The position numbers and the translations under genes were made by a program. The notes under the pieces are model-generated. The model saw nothing but the letters and a program-made list of their open reading frames with translations. It was not told the origin of the DNA and ran no database searches. A DNA stretch of 64,000 nucleotides, taken from assembly GCF_050627025.1 (NCBI RefSeq), contig NZ_CP192472.1; one strand, written 5' to 3'. Below are positions 24,994-33,592 of the stretch, in pieces. The stretch is from Variovorax paradoxus_P (GTDB taxonomy: Bacteria > Pseudomonadota > Gammaproteobacteria > Burkholderiales > Burkholderiaceae_C). Position 1 is the first letter of the stretch; each line of letters begins with the position of its first letter.

Positions 24994-25896
24994 TTACCAG
25001 GCGTGCAGTCGGTCGTCGGGAAAGCTGCCGTCCTTCACGGCACGCACATAGGCTTCGAGAGCCTGCGCGATGCTCGGGGAATCGGCCATGAAGTTGCGCA
25101 CGAACTTCGGCATCTTGCCGAGGTTGATGCCCAGCATGTCGTGCAACACCAGCACCTGGCCGGCGGTGCCCTTGCCCGCGCCGATGCCAATGGTGGCGCA
25201 GTGCTGCAGTTCAACGGTGAGCTCGGCGGCCAGCGCGGCGGGCACCATTTCGAGCACCAGCATCGTGGCGCCGGCATCCTGCAACGCGTGCGCATGCTGC
25301 TTCAGCAGTGCGCCGGCTGCATCGCCCTTGCCCTGCACCCGGTAGCCGCCCAGTGCATGCACGGTCTGCGGCGTCAGGCCCAGGTGTGCGCACACCGGAA
25401 TGCCCCGCTCGACCAGAAAGCGCACCGTCTCCGTCGTCCAGCCGCCGCCTTCGAGCTTGACCATGTGCGCACCCGCCTGCATCAGCACAGTGGCGCTGCG
25501 CAATGCCTGCTCGCGCGATTCCTGGTAGCTGCCGAAGGGGAGGTCGGCAATCAGCCAGGCCGTGCCCTGCACGCGGCGCAGGCCCCGCGAGACGCTGTCG
25601 GTGTGATAGCGCATGGTGTCAAGGCTCACGCCCACTGTGCTGTTCAGGCCCTGGCAGACCATGCCCAGCGAATCGCCCACCAACAGGCAGTCGACACCCG
25701 CCGCATCGGCCATGGCCGCAAAGGTGGCGTCGTAGGCAGTGAGCATCGAGATTTTCTCGCCGCGCGCATGCATGTCGGCCAGGCGCGGCAGGCTCACGGG
25801 CTTGCGCGATGCGGGCGGCGAGGCCGGGGGCAGCGTGCCGTAGGGCGTGGCGGTCGCCGGCGTTTCGGACGAAGGGGGTGTGGCGGTGGTCAACAT
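24994..25896 (-). CDS. panB: 3-methyl-2-oxobutanoate hydroxymethyltransferase
   Basis: A 300-residue TIM-barrel enzyme adding a hydroxymethyl group from methylene-tetrahydrofolate to ketoisovalerate, the first committed step to pantothenate. 'LTAYDATFAAMADAAGVD', 'VGDSLGMVCQG' and 'EMVPAALAAE' are the metal and substrate motifs. The first 33 residues form a Thr/Pro/Ala-rich extension not needed for the fold, so translation may begin later. It lies between nadB and panC on the minus strand. Confidence 0.95.
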   Translation of the reverse strand: MLTTATPPSSETPATATPYGTLPPASPPASRKPVSLPRLADMHARGEKISMLTAYDATFAAMADAAGVDCLLVGDSLGMVCQGLNSTVGVSLDTMRYHTDSVSRGLRRVQGTAWLIADLPFGSYQESREQALRSATVLMQAGAHMVKLEGGGWTTETVRFLVERGIPVCAHLGLTPQTVHALGGYRVQGKGDAAGALLKQHAHALQDAGATMLVLEMVPAALAAELTVELQHCATIGIGAGKGTAGQVLVLHDMLGINLGKMPKFVRNFMADSPSIAQALEAYVRAVKDGSFPDDRLHAW

Positions 25897-25969
25897 GGTT
25901 GGGTTTCTCCCTGCGGGCGTCGGTGGCCGGGCATCCTTGAGTGAAGAAAAGTTGAAAAGGGGTGGGCGG

Positions 25970-27565
25970 TCAGTGCCCTGGCGGCGTCAGAACCGTGGGT
26001 GCGGTGGGCTCGGCAAGCGACGGATAGTCCCGGCTGAAATGCAGGCCGCGGCTTTCATGGCGGGCCTGCGCCGAGCGCACGATGAGTTCGGCCACCTGCA
26101 CCAGGTTGCGCAGTTCGAGCAGGTCGCGCGTCACGTGAAAATGGGCGTAGAACTCGTGGATCTCTGACTGCAACAGCGCAATGCGATGGCTTGCGCGTTC
26201 CAGCCGCTTGTTGGTGCGCACGATGCCCACGTAGTCCCACATGAAGCGCCGAAGCTCTTCCCAGTTGTGGGAAATGACAACGGCCTCGTCGGCATCGGTC
26301 ACGCGGCTGTCGTCCCAATGCGGCAACGCAATGCCGCTGCGCCCCGGGGTCGCCGCAATTGCGCCCGCCGCTGCTCGCGCGAACACCATGCACTCGACCA
26401 GCGAGTTGCTCGCCAGGCGATTCGCGCCGTGCAGGCCCGTGCAGGCGGTTTCGCCAATGGCGTAGAGGCCCGGCACATCGGTGCGGCCCGCCAGATCGCT
26501 CAGCACGCCGCCGCAGGTGTAGTGCGCGGCCGGCACCACGGGAATGGGCTCGCGCGTGATGTCGATGCCCAGCTCGGCGCAGCGCGCGAGGATGTTGGGA
26601 AAGTGCTCGTTCAGGAAGGCCGGGCTCTGGTGCGAGATGTCCAGGTACACGCAGTCGAGCCCGTGCTTCTTCATCTCGAAGTCGATGGCGCGCGCCACCA
26701 CATCGCGCGGCGCAAGCTCGGCGCGCTCGTCGTGCTGGGGCATGAAGCGGGTGCCTCCCGCCGACTGGGGCAGCCTCAGCAGCCCGCCTTCGCCGCGCAC
26801 GGCCTCGCTGATGAGGAACGACTTGGCGTGCGGGTGGTACAGGCAGGTGGGGTGGAACTGGATGAACTCCATGTTCGACACCCGGCAGCCTGCGCGCCAG
26901 GCGGCCGCGATGCCGTCGCCCGTGGCCGTATCGGGGTTGGTGGTGTACAGGTAGACCTTGCCCGCGCCGCCCGTCGCCAGGATGGTGTGCGGCGCACGAA
27001 AGCTCAGCACCTCGTCGGTTTCGTCGTCCAGCGCGTACAGGCCCAGGCAGGCCGGATCGTCCAGGCCCAGCTTGGGCCCGGTGATCAGGTCGACCAGCGT
27101 GTGATGCTCGAAGAGGGTGATGTTGGGCGTGCGGCGCACGCGCTCGATCAGCGTCTGCTGCACGGCTGCGCCGGTGGCATCCGTCACATGCACGATGCGG
27201 CGCTGGCTGTGGCCGCCTTCGCGCGTCAGGTGCAGCCCGCCGCCGGCTTCGGCGGAAAACGGCACGCCCAGTTCGCGCAGCCACTCGATGGCCGTGGGCG
27301 CATGCTCCACAACGAAGCGCGTGGCGTCGGGGTCGCAGAGCCCGGCGCCCGCCACCTGCGTGTCTTGCACGTGGGCATCGAAGCTGTCGCCTGCAGCCAG
27401 CACGGCGGCAATGCCGCCTTGCGCCCAGGCGCTCGAGCCGTCGTTGAGTGCGCGCTTGGTCAGCACCGCCACCCGGTGCGCTGGGGCCAGGTGCAGCGCC
27501 GCCGTCAGGCCTGCAAGGCCGCTGCCGACGATGAGAACGTCGAAGTCGCGCACGGCGGAATTCAC
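25970..27565 (-). CDS. nadB: L-aspartate oxidase
   Basis: A 531-residue flavoprotein oxidising aspartate to iminoaspartate, which nadA uses. The FAD-binding 'DVLIVGSGLAGLTAALHLA', 'SSAWAQGGIAAVL' and the catalytic-region 'EFIQFHPTCLY' and 'AAHYTCGG' are present, with a C-terminal helical domain. No ATG lies near the FAD motif; GTG 27565 gives a normal-length protein starting 'NSAVRDFDVL', 20 bases after the scpA stop. It completes the de novo NAD set with nadA and nadC nearby. Confidence 0.95.
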   Translation of the reverse strand: MNSAVRDFDVLIVGSGLAGLTAALHLAPAHRVAVLTKRALNDGSSAWAQGGIAAVLAAGDSFDAHVQDTQVAGAGLCDPDATRFVVEHAPTAIEWLRELGVPFSAEAGGGLHLTREGGHSQRRIVHVTDATGAAVQQTLIERVRRTPNITLFEHHTLVDLITGPKLGLDDPACLGLYALDDETDEVLSFRAPHTILATGGAGKVYLYTTNPDTATGDGIAAAWRAGCRVSNMEFIQFHPTCLYHPHAKSFLISEAVRGEGGLLRLPQSAGGTRFMPQHDERAELAPRDVVARAIDFEMKKHGLDCVYLDISHQSPAFLNEHFPNILARCAELGIDITREPIPVVPAAHYTCGGVLSDLAGRTDVPGLYAIGETACTGLHGANRLASNSLVECMVFARAAAGAIAATPGRSGIALPHWDDSRVTDADEAVVISHNWEELRRFMWDYVGIVRTNKRLERASHRIALLQSEIHEFYAHFHVTRDLLELRNLVQVAELIVRSAQARHESRGLHFSRDYPSLAEPTAPTVLTPPGH

Positions 27566-27585
27566 AGGTGCGAGAGCCGGCAAGG

Positions 27586-28422
27586 TCAGGCCGGCGAGTA
27601 CGCCAGCCGGACGTAGATGGGCGCGAAGGCTTCGGCCTGCGTGATGTCGATCAGTGTTTCTTTCGCAAGCTCGAGCATTGCGATGAAAGTGACGATCAGC
27701 ACCGGCGCACCGCGCGACACGTCGAACAGCTTTTCGAACTCGACAAAGCGCTGCCCCTGCAGGTGCCGCAGCACGATGCTCATGTGCTCGCGCACGTTGA
27801 GCTCTTCGCGCGAGATCTTGTGGTGCTGCACGAGCTTGGCGCGCTTCATGATGTCGGCCCACGCGTCGCGCAGCTCGACCACGTTCACGTCCGGGAAGCG
27901 GGGCTTGAGCGATTGCTCGATGTAGACCTGACCCTTCCAGAAGTCGCGCCCGTAGGTCGGCATGGCGCTGATGGCGGCCGCCTGCAGCTTGGTCTGCTCG
28001 TATTCGAGCAGGCGGCGCACCAGCTCTGCGCGGGGGTCTTCGGCCTCTTCGCCGTCGGCCACCTTCTTGGGCGGCAGCAGCATGCGCGACTTGATCTCGA
28101 TCAGCATCGCGGCCATCAGCAGGTACTCGGCCGCGAGTTCCAGGTTGGTCTGGCGAATCTCGTCGACGTAGCTCAGGTATTGCCGCGTGAGCCCCGCCAT
28201 CGGGATGTCGAGAATGTTGAAGTTCTGCTTCCTGATGAGGTACAGCAGCAAGTCGAGCGGGCCTTCGAAGGCCTCCAGAAAAACCTGCAGCGCCTCGGGC
28301 GGGATGTACAGGTCCTTCGGCATCGCGAACAACGGCTCGCCATAGAGCCTGGCAAGCGCGACCTGGTCGACCACGTCGGGCATGCTGGCCACGAGCGTGT
28401 CGTTGTCCTCGTTGTCCTTCAT
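27586..28422 (-). CDS. scpA: Segregation and condensation protein A
   Basis: A 278-residue kleisin that bridges SMC heads and ScpB in chromosome organisation. The family segment 'FEGPLDLLLYLIRKQNFNI' and 'QYLSYVDEIRQTNLELAAEY' are clear. A 24-residue N-terminal extension precedes the first conserved helix. A palindromic repeat lies immediately upstream (28426-28457), between this gene and the DUF3460 gene; nadB follows closely. Confidence 0.93.
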   Translation of the reverse strand: MKDNEDNDTLVASMPDVVDQVALARLYGEPLFAMPKDLYIPPEALQVFLEAFEGPLDLLLYLIRKQNFNILDIPMAGLTRQYLSYVDEIRQTNLELAAEYLLMAAMLIEIKSRMLLPPKKVADGEEAEDPRAELVRRLLEYEQTKLQAAAISAMPTYGRDFWKGQVYIEQSLKPRFPDVNVVELRDAWADIMKRAKLVQHHKISREELNVREHMSIVLRHLQGQRFVEFEKLFDVSRGAPVLIVTFIAMLELAKETLIDITQAEAFAPIYVRLAYSPA

Positions 28423-28425
28423 CGG

Positions 28426-28457
28426 GCGCTTGCTATCATTTCAATAGCTGCAGGCGC
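28426..28457. repeat. Short palindromic intergenic element
   Basis: A 32-base interrupted palindrome between the scpA start and the DUF3460 stop: GCGC at each end, GC-TAT / ATA-GC arms around TCATTTCA. I recognise the style (an AT core 'TATCATTTCAATA' in GC-rich arms) as a dispersed element of Comamonadaceae genomes, but only this copy is seen in the window. It lies where it could affect scpA expression. Confidence 0.5.
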
Positions 28458-28492
28458 GATGAGGGCCAACGATGGATGCCGGCTGGGCACCA

Positions 28493-28699
28493 TTATTTGC
28501 TTTGGGTCTGGTAGACGTACGGCTGCTGCGGCACGCGGGCTTCGCTGTATTCCTCGAGCAGGCTGCGGTCGAGGTGTTTGTCCCACAGCAGGGCCCGGCC
28601 GGCGCGCTGTTCGGCTTCCAGCGTCGGCTTCTTTTCTTTCATCTCCTCGATGAAGCTGGTGATCTCGGAGGTGTAGTGGGGGCGGCGGAAGATGGACAT
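28493..28699 (-). CDS. DUF3460 family small protein
   Basis: A 68-residue soluble protein, 'MSIFRRPHYTSEIT' followed by 'FIEEMKEKKPTLEAEQRAGR' and 'ALLWDKHLDR'. This is the betaproteobacterial DUF3460 family, usually found directly upstream of scpA as here. Function unknown. It is divergent from the BamE-like gene, with 39 bases between starts. Confidence 0.85.
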   Translation of the reverse strand: MSIFRRPHYTSEITSFIEEMKEKKPTLEAEQRAGRALLWDKHLDRSLLEEYSEARVPQQPYVYQTQSK

Positions 28700-28738
28700 A
28701 GACTGGACCTTTGTAGCGCGAATTTTACCGGGGATGGC

Positions 28739-29242
28739 ATGAAGCGACGACAACAGTGGCGGATCGGCACGGCAGCGGCCTTGCTGGCGGTGTTCATGGG
28801 GCTTGCGGGATGCGACCCGCAGCGCATCGGCGAACTGGAAGAAGGCGTGTCCACCGAGGCCGATGTGCGCGCCCGGTTCGGCGAGCCCGAGAACATCTGG
28901 GACGTACCCAACGGCCGCGTGCTCGAGTACAACCGCCAGCCGCAGGGCCAGAAAAACTACATGATCACCATCGGCGCCGACGGCAAGATGAGCGCGCTGC
29001 GCCAGGTGCTCACGCCCGAGAACTTTGCCAGGGTGCAGCCCGGCATGATGATGGAAGACCTGCGCAAGCTGCTCGGCAAGCCCGCCAAGGTCACGCCCTA
29101 CGCGCTCAAGCGCGAAACCGAATGGGAATGGCGCTGGGTGCAGCCGCCCAATTCGCCCATGGTGTTTACCGCCACGCTCAACGACGACCAGCGCGTGGTG
29201 CGCAGCGGCTCCTCGCCCGACCGGGGCACCGAGGCGAACTGA
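28739..29242 (+). CDS. BamE-like outer-membrane lipoprotein
   Basis: A 167-residue lipoprotein with a signal ending in the lipobox 'LAGC' (Cys near residue 26) and two SmpA/OmlA-like repeats: 'LEEGVSTEADVRARFGEPEN' and 'QPGMMMEDLRKLLGKPAKV'. Proteins with this fold help assemble outer-membrane beta-barrels or occur as BamE paralogues. Whether this is the principal BamE or a paralogue cannot be decided here; the doubled repeat makes it longer than E. coli BamE. It converges on the SulP gene, with stops three bases apart. Confidence 0.83.
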   Translation: MKRRQQWRIGTAAALLAVFMGLAGCDPQRIGELEEGVSTEADVRARFGEPENIWDVPNGRVLEYNRQPQGQKNYMITIGADGKMSALRQVLTPENFARVQPGMMMEDLRKLLGKPAKVTPYALKRETEWEWRWVQPPNSPMVFTATLNDDQRVVRSGSSPDRGTEAN

Positions 29243-29245
29243 GAA

Positions 29246-30922
29246 CTAGCCTTCGGCGTCGTGCAGCCGGCCGCTCGTCAGCTCATCGGCAAAGCCCGAA
29301 CGCACGATCACCTCCAGCGGCTGCGGCTGCAGCGACTCCAAGCGCAGCAGCCCGTCGCGCGCCAGCACCGCGCGATGCAATTGCCGCAGCGCATCGACCC
29401 CGGTCGCGTCCAGGTAGATGAGGTGGGTGGCATCGAGCACCACCGTCATGCCGCGCGGCGCGCTTTCGGCCGCGTTCACTGCCTCATCGAGCTTGGCTGC
29501 CGCGCCGAAGAACAGCGCGCCGTACATCCGATATGTGAGCACCGGCGGCTGCAGGGTGACCAGCTCGACGCTGAAAAGCCCGCTCATTCGCCGGATGAAT
29601 AGCGCGCAGGCCAGCACGATGCCCACCTGCACCGCCACCGTCAGGTCGAAAACGACGGTGAGAAAAAAAGTGCCGAGCATCAGCAGCCGGTAGTGGCGGC
29701 TGAAGTGCCGCAGCTGCCCGGGCGTGAACTCGCGCCATTCGCCCATATTCAGCCCCACGAACACCAGAATGCCCGCCAGCACCGCGAGCGGCACGTGGCG
29801 CGCGAGCGGCGCCGCCAGCAGCACGACCACCATCAGCGTGGCCGCATGCACGATGCCCGCAATGGGCGAGTTGCCGCCCGAGCGGATGTTGGTCACCGTG
29901 CGCGCAATGGTGCCGGTGGCCGGCATGCCGCCGAAGAACGGCGTCACCAGGTTGGCGATGCCTTGCGCCATCAGTTCCTGGTTCGGGTCATGGCGCGGCT
30001 GTCCGCTGACCTGGTCGGCCACCCGTGCGCACAGCAGCGATTCGATGGCACCCAGCAGCGCAATGGTGAGCGTGGGCGTAACCAGCTGCTTGACCGTTTC
30101 CCACGAGAAATCGGGCAGCGCAAAGGTCGGCAAGCCTTCGGGAATGCCGCCGAAGCGCGTGCCGATGGTTTCCACCGGCAGGTCGAAACCCCACGACACC
30201 AGCGTGAGCGTGACCAGCGCGACGATGGGGCCCGGCATGCGTGCGCCCACCTGCACCGCGCGCGTTCGCGCCAGGCGGCCTGCCAACCGTTGAACCGCAT
30301 GCCCTATCTTCGACTCGCCCTGCAGCAGCATCGGCCAGATGAGCAGGCCGATCACGCAGGCCAGCCCCAGCGCGAATGCATAGGGATTGAAGGTGCCGAT
30401 CTGCAGCGCCATGGCGTGCAGCTGCGAGAACACATCGGCGGGCATCTTCTCCACCGTGAGCCCGAGCAGGTCCTTGAGCTGCGACAGGAGAATTAGCACC
30501 GCAATGCCGTTGGTGAACCCGACCACGATCGACAGCGGCACGAAGCGCACCAGCCGCCCCAACCCGAACAGCCCCGCCGCGAACAGCAGAACCCCGGCGC
30601 AGGCGGTCGATATCAGCAGGTTGGCAAGGCCGTAGCGTTCGACGATGCCGTAGACGATCACGATGAAAGCGCCGGCCGGCCCGCCGATCTGCACCGCCGA
30701 GCCGCCCAGGAGCGAGATCAGGAAGCCCGCGATGATCGCCGTCCAGATGCCCGCTTCGGGCTTGAGCCCGGACGCAATGGCAAATGCCATGGCCAGCGGC
30801 AGCGCCACGATGCCGACGGTGGCACCCGCGCCCAGGTCCTTGAAGAAGCGTCCGCGGTCGTAGCCTGCCATGGCGTCCAGCAGACGCGGGCGAAAGCGGG
30901 TGATGTTCAGCGGTGACTGCAT
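29246..30922 (-). CDS. SulP-family inorganic anion transporter with STAS domain
   Basis: A 558-residue inner-membrane transporter. About 12-14 helices fill residues 25-410, with 'PAGAFIVIVYGIVERYGL' and 'GGMPATGTIARTVTNIRSGG' as SulP signatures. A C-terminal STAS domain (about 440-545) includes 'VVLDATHLIYLDATGVDAL'. Relatives carry sulfate, bicarbonate or dicarboxylates; the substrate cannot be read from sequence. ATG 30922 was preferred as it gives a short cytoplasmic N-terminus. Confidence 0.9.
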   Translation of the reverse strand: MQSPLNITRFRPRLLDAMAGYDRGRFFKDLGAGATVGIVALPLAMAFAIASGLKPEAGIWTAIIAGFLISLLGGSAVQIGGPAGAFIVIVYGIVERYGLANLLISTACAGVLLFAAGLFGLGRLVRFVPLSIVVGFTNGIAVLILLSQLKDLLGLTVEKMPADVFSQLHAMALQIGTFNPYAFALGLACVIGLLIWPMLLQGESKIGHAVQRLAGRLARTRAVQVGARMPGPIVALVTLTLVSWGFDLPVETIGTRFGGIPEGLPTFALPDFSWETVKQLVTPTLTIALLGAIESLLCARVADQVSGQPRHDPNQELMAQGIANLVTPFFGGMPATGTIARTVTNIRSGGNSPIAGIVHAATLMVVVLLAAPLARHVPLAVLAGILVFVGLNMGEWREFTPGQLRHFSRHYRLLMLGTFFLTVVFDLTVAVQVGIVLACALFIRRMSGLFSVELVTLQPPVLTYRMYGALFFGAAAKLDEAVNAAESAPRGMTVVLDATHLIYLDATGVDALRQLHRAVLARDGLLRLESLQPQPLEVIVRSGFADELTSGRLHDAEG

Positions 30923-30978
30923 GGGGCACCCATTGTGTACCCCGCGCCGGCGTGGCCGGCCCACTGCCAGGCAGTGGG

Positions 30979-31176
30979 TCAGTCGCTGTCGGGAATCACC
31001 GCATCGGCCGCCGCACCCACGGCCTTGCCGGTGATGCGCGCAGTGCCTATGGCGGCATCCGCTGCCAGGCCCACCGCGCTGGCCCCCACGCTCACGGCGG
31101 TACCCGCCACGGTTACCACCGCGCAGCCGCTCAGCATGGCCGCGAATGACAACAGAAGGATGGTTCGCTTCAGCAT
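30979..31176 (-). CDS. Small lipoprotein
   Basis: A 65-residue lipoprotein: signal 'MLKRTILLLSFAAML' with lipobox 'LSGC' (Cys20), then a Val/Ala/Gly-rich mature part ending in acidic residues. It resembles the NF038104-type small lipoproteins of betaproteobacteria. Function unknown. It lies 19 bases downstream of metG on the same strand and may share its transcript. Confidence 0.75.
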   Translation of the reverse strand: MLKRTILLLSFAAMLSGCAVVTVAGTAVSVGASAVGLAADAAIGTARITGKAVGAAADAVIPDSD

Positions 31177-31195
31177 GGTGCGGTCCTCTCGAAAA

Positions 31196-33292
31196 TCAGC
31201 GTACCCGCATGCCGGGCGTGGCGCCTGGCCAGGGTTCGAGCACATGAATGCCGGGGTTGGCTTTTTCGTCGGCATGGCTGGCGGCCAGCACCATGCCTTC
31301 GCTGATGCCGAACTTCATCTTGCGCGGCGCCAGGTTGGCGACCAGCACGGTGAGCTTGCCCACAAGCTGCTCGGGCTGGTAGGCCGATGCGATGCCGCTG
31401 AACACGTTGCGCGTCTTTTCTTCGCCCGCATCGAGCGTCAGCCGCAGCAGCTTGGTCGAGCCCTCGACCTTCTCGCAGGCCACGATCTTTGCAATGCGCA
31501 GGTCGATCTTCGCGAAATCGTCGATGGTGATGGTGGGTGCAATGGCCTCGCCGCCCGGCAGCGCGCCGGCCGGGGCTTCCGCGGCGGCTGCCGCCACCGG
31601 CTCGGGCGCATCGAACAGCTTGTCGACCATCTTTGCGTCGGCGCGCTGCATCAGGTGCTTGTATTCACCGATGGCATGGCCAACCGGCAGCGCCTGCGCG
31701 GCATCAGCCCATGCAAGCGGCGCAATCTTGAGGAAGGCCTCGACGTTGGCCGCGAGCGCCGGCAGCACCGGCTTCAGGTACAGCGTGAGCAGGCGGAAAG
31801 CCTCGATGCAGACCGTGCACACATCGTGCAGCCGCGCCTCCTGGCCTTCTTTCTTGGCGAGTTCCCAGGGCTTGTTCTGGTCGACGTACTCGTTCACCTT
31901 GTCGGCCAGCGCCATCACTTCGCGCAGCGCGCGGGCGTAGTCGCGGCCGTCGTACAGCGAATGCAGCTGCGGCGCGGCGTCGCGCAGCGCAAACAGCAGC
32001 GCGTCACCGTCGGCGGAAATTTCGCCCAGCTTGCCGCCGAAGCGCTTGCCGATGAAGCCCGCCGCGCGGCTCGCGATGTTGATGTACTTGCCGACCAGGT
32101 CGCTGTTGACGCGCGCCACGAAGTCCTCGGGGTTGAAGTCGATGTCTTCGTTGCGTCCGTTGAGCTTGGCCGCGATGTAGTAGCGCAGCCATTCGGGATC
32201 GAGCCCGATCGAAAGGTACTTGAGCGGGTCGATGCCGGTGCCGCGGCTCTTGCTCATCTTCTCGCCGCTCACCGTCAGGTGGCCGTGCACGTACACCGCG
32301 TCGGGCGCCTTGCGGCCGCTGAAATGCAGCATCGCGGGCCAGAAGAGGGTGTGGAAGGTGATGATGTCCTTGCCGATGAAGTGCACCTGCTCCAGGTCGG
32401 GGTCGGCCATGTACTCGGTGTACGAGATGCCGTCGCCGCCAAGTTCGATGCAGCGCTTGTCCAGCAGGTTCTTCAGCGAGGCGAGGTAACCCACGGGTGC
32501 GTCGAGCCACACGTAGAAGTACTTGCCCGGTGCATCCGGAATCTCGATGCCGAAGTACGGCGCGTCGCGGCTGATGTCCCAGTCGCCCAGGCCACCCTTG
32601 CCCTCGTCGTCCTTGTAGAGCCACTCGCGGATCTTGTTCTGCACCTCGGACTGCACATGGCCGGGGGCGGCGGTCCAGTCCTTCAGGTAGGCCTCGCAGC
32701 GCGGGTCGGAGAGCTTGAAGAAGAAGTGCTCGGAACTGCGCAGTTCGGGCTTGGCGCCCGACAGGGCCGAGTAGGGGTTGATCAGCTCGGTGGGCGCGTA
32801 CACGGCGCCGCACACCTCGCAGTTGTCGCCGTACTGGTCCTTGGCGTGGCAGTTGGGGCACTCGCCCTTGATGAAGCGGTCGGCCAGGAACATGCCCTTG
32901 GCCGGGTCGTAGAACTGCTCGACGCTCTTGGTGCTGATGAAACCGTTGGCCCGCAGGTCGCGGTAGATGTCCTGCGCGAGCTGGTGGTTCTCGGGCGCAT
33001 CGGTCGAGTGCCAGTTGTCGAACGAGATGTAATAGCCGTCCAGATACGGCTTGCGGCCTGCCGCGATTTCGGCCACGAAGGCCTGCGGCGTCACGCCGGC
33101 CTTGTCGGCTGCAATGGTGATGGCTGCGCCGTGCGCGTCGTCGGCGCACACGAAGTTGACCTCGGCGCCATTCATTCGCTGGTTCCGCACCCAGATGTCG
33201 GCCTGGATGTATTCCATCATGTGGCCGATATGGAACTTGCCGTTGGCATACGGCAGGGCGGTGGTAACGAAGAGCTTGCGCGGGGCGGACAT
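31196..33292 (-). CDS. metG: Methionine--tRNA ligase
   Basis: A 698-residue class I synthetase charging initiator and elongator tRNA-Met. HIGH motif 'YANGKFHIGHMMEYIQ', zinc knuckle 'CPNCHAKDQYGDNCEVCG', 'KMSKS' in 'SGEKMSKSRGTG', and a C-terminal tRNA-binding domain (EMAP-like, from about 590, 'KIDLRIAKIVACEKVEGS') are in order. Between the core and the C-domain is an Ala/Pro/Glu-rich linker. The ATG at 33292 gives the standard N-terminus; apbC/mrp, its frequent neighbour, lies 5 kb away. Confidence 0.97.
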   Translation of the reverse strand: MSAPRKLFVTTALPYANGKFHIGHMMEYIQADIWVRNQRMNGAEVNFVCADDAHGAAITIAADKAGVTPQAFVAEIAAGRKPYLDGYYISFDNWHSTDAPENHQLAQDIYRDLRANGFISTKSVEQFYDPAKGMFLADRFIKGECPNCHAKDQYGDNCEVCGAVYAPTELINPYSALSGAKPELRSSEHFFFKLSDPRCEAYLKDWTAAPGHVQSEVQNKIREWLYKDDEGKGGLGDWDISRDAPYFGIEIPDAPGKYFYVWLDAPVGYLASLKNLLDKRCIELGGDGISYTEYMADPDLEQVHFIGKDIITFHTLFWPAMLHFSGRKAPDAVYVHGHLTVSGEKMSKSRGTGIDPLKYLSIGLDPEWLRYYIAAKLNGRNEDIDFNPEDFVARVNSDLVGKYINIASRAAGFIGKRFGGKLGEISADGDALLFALRDAAPQLHSLYDGRDYARALREVMALADKVNEYVDQNKPWELAKKEGQEARLHDVCTVCIEAFRLLTLYLKPVLPALAANVEAFLKIAPLAWADAAQALPVGHAIGEYKHLMQRADAKMVDKLFDAPEPVAAAAAEAPAGALPGGEAIAPTITIDDFAKIDLRIAKIVACEKVEGSTKLLRLTLDAGEEKTRNVFSGIASAYQPEQLVGKLTVLVANLAPRKMKFGISEGMVLAASHADEKANPGIHVLEPWPGATPGMRVR

Positions 33293-33524
33293 CGGGGAGG
33301 GCGCTTTCGGGAGTGGCGAGAACTTGCTGGGCGCGGCCAGGGGCCGCTTCCGGGAACCGGGCATTTTAGGTGGCTGCTCCGCACCCTGCCGAATGCCCCC
33401 GATCCCACCGTCCGCGCTTGCCGGAATTACCCGGTGACCGGGCCTACCGCTTTGCCGGTGCGTGCCGAGTGACCCGAAAGCCGGCGGGGTGTCTCCGGCG
33501 CGACGTATGCTCCATCCCGCGCAT

Positions 33525-33553
33525 TTCGCCAACGCTCCCCCTGATATGGCGAA
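33525..33553. promoter_or_regulatory. Perfect dyad upstream of the isocitrate dehydrogenase gene
   Basis: TTCGCCA (33525-33531) and TGGCGAA (33547-33553) form an inverted repeat with a 15-base spacer, 39 bases before the start at 33593. It lies in the 300-base divergent gap between metG and the isocitrate dehydrogenase gene, which otherwise shows an AT-rich run just before the start (33551-33580) and nothing else recognisable. Operator function is a guess. Confidence 0.35.
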
Positions 33554-33592
33554 GAGATATACAAGATAGATACACAGAAAGCGAGTTTTCCG

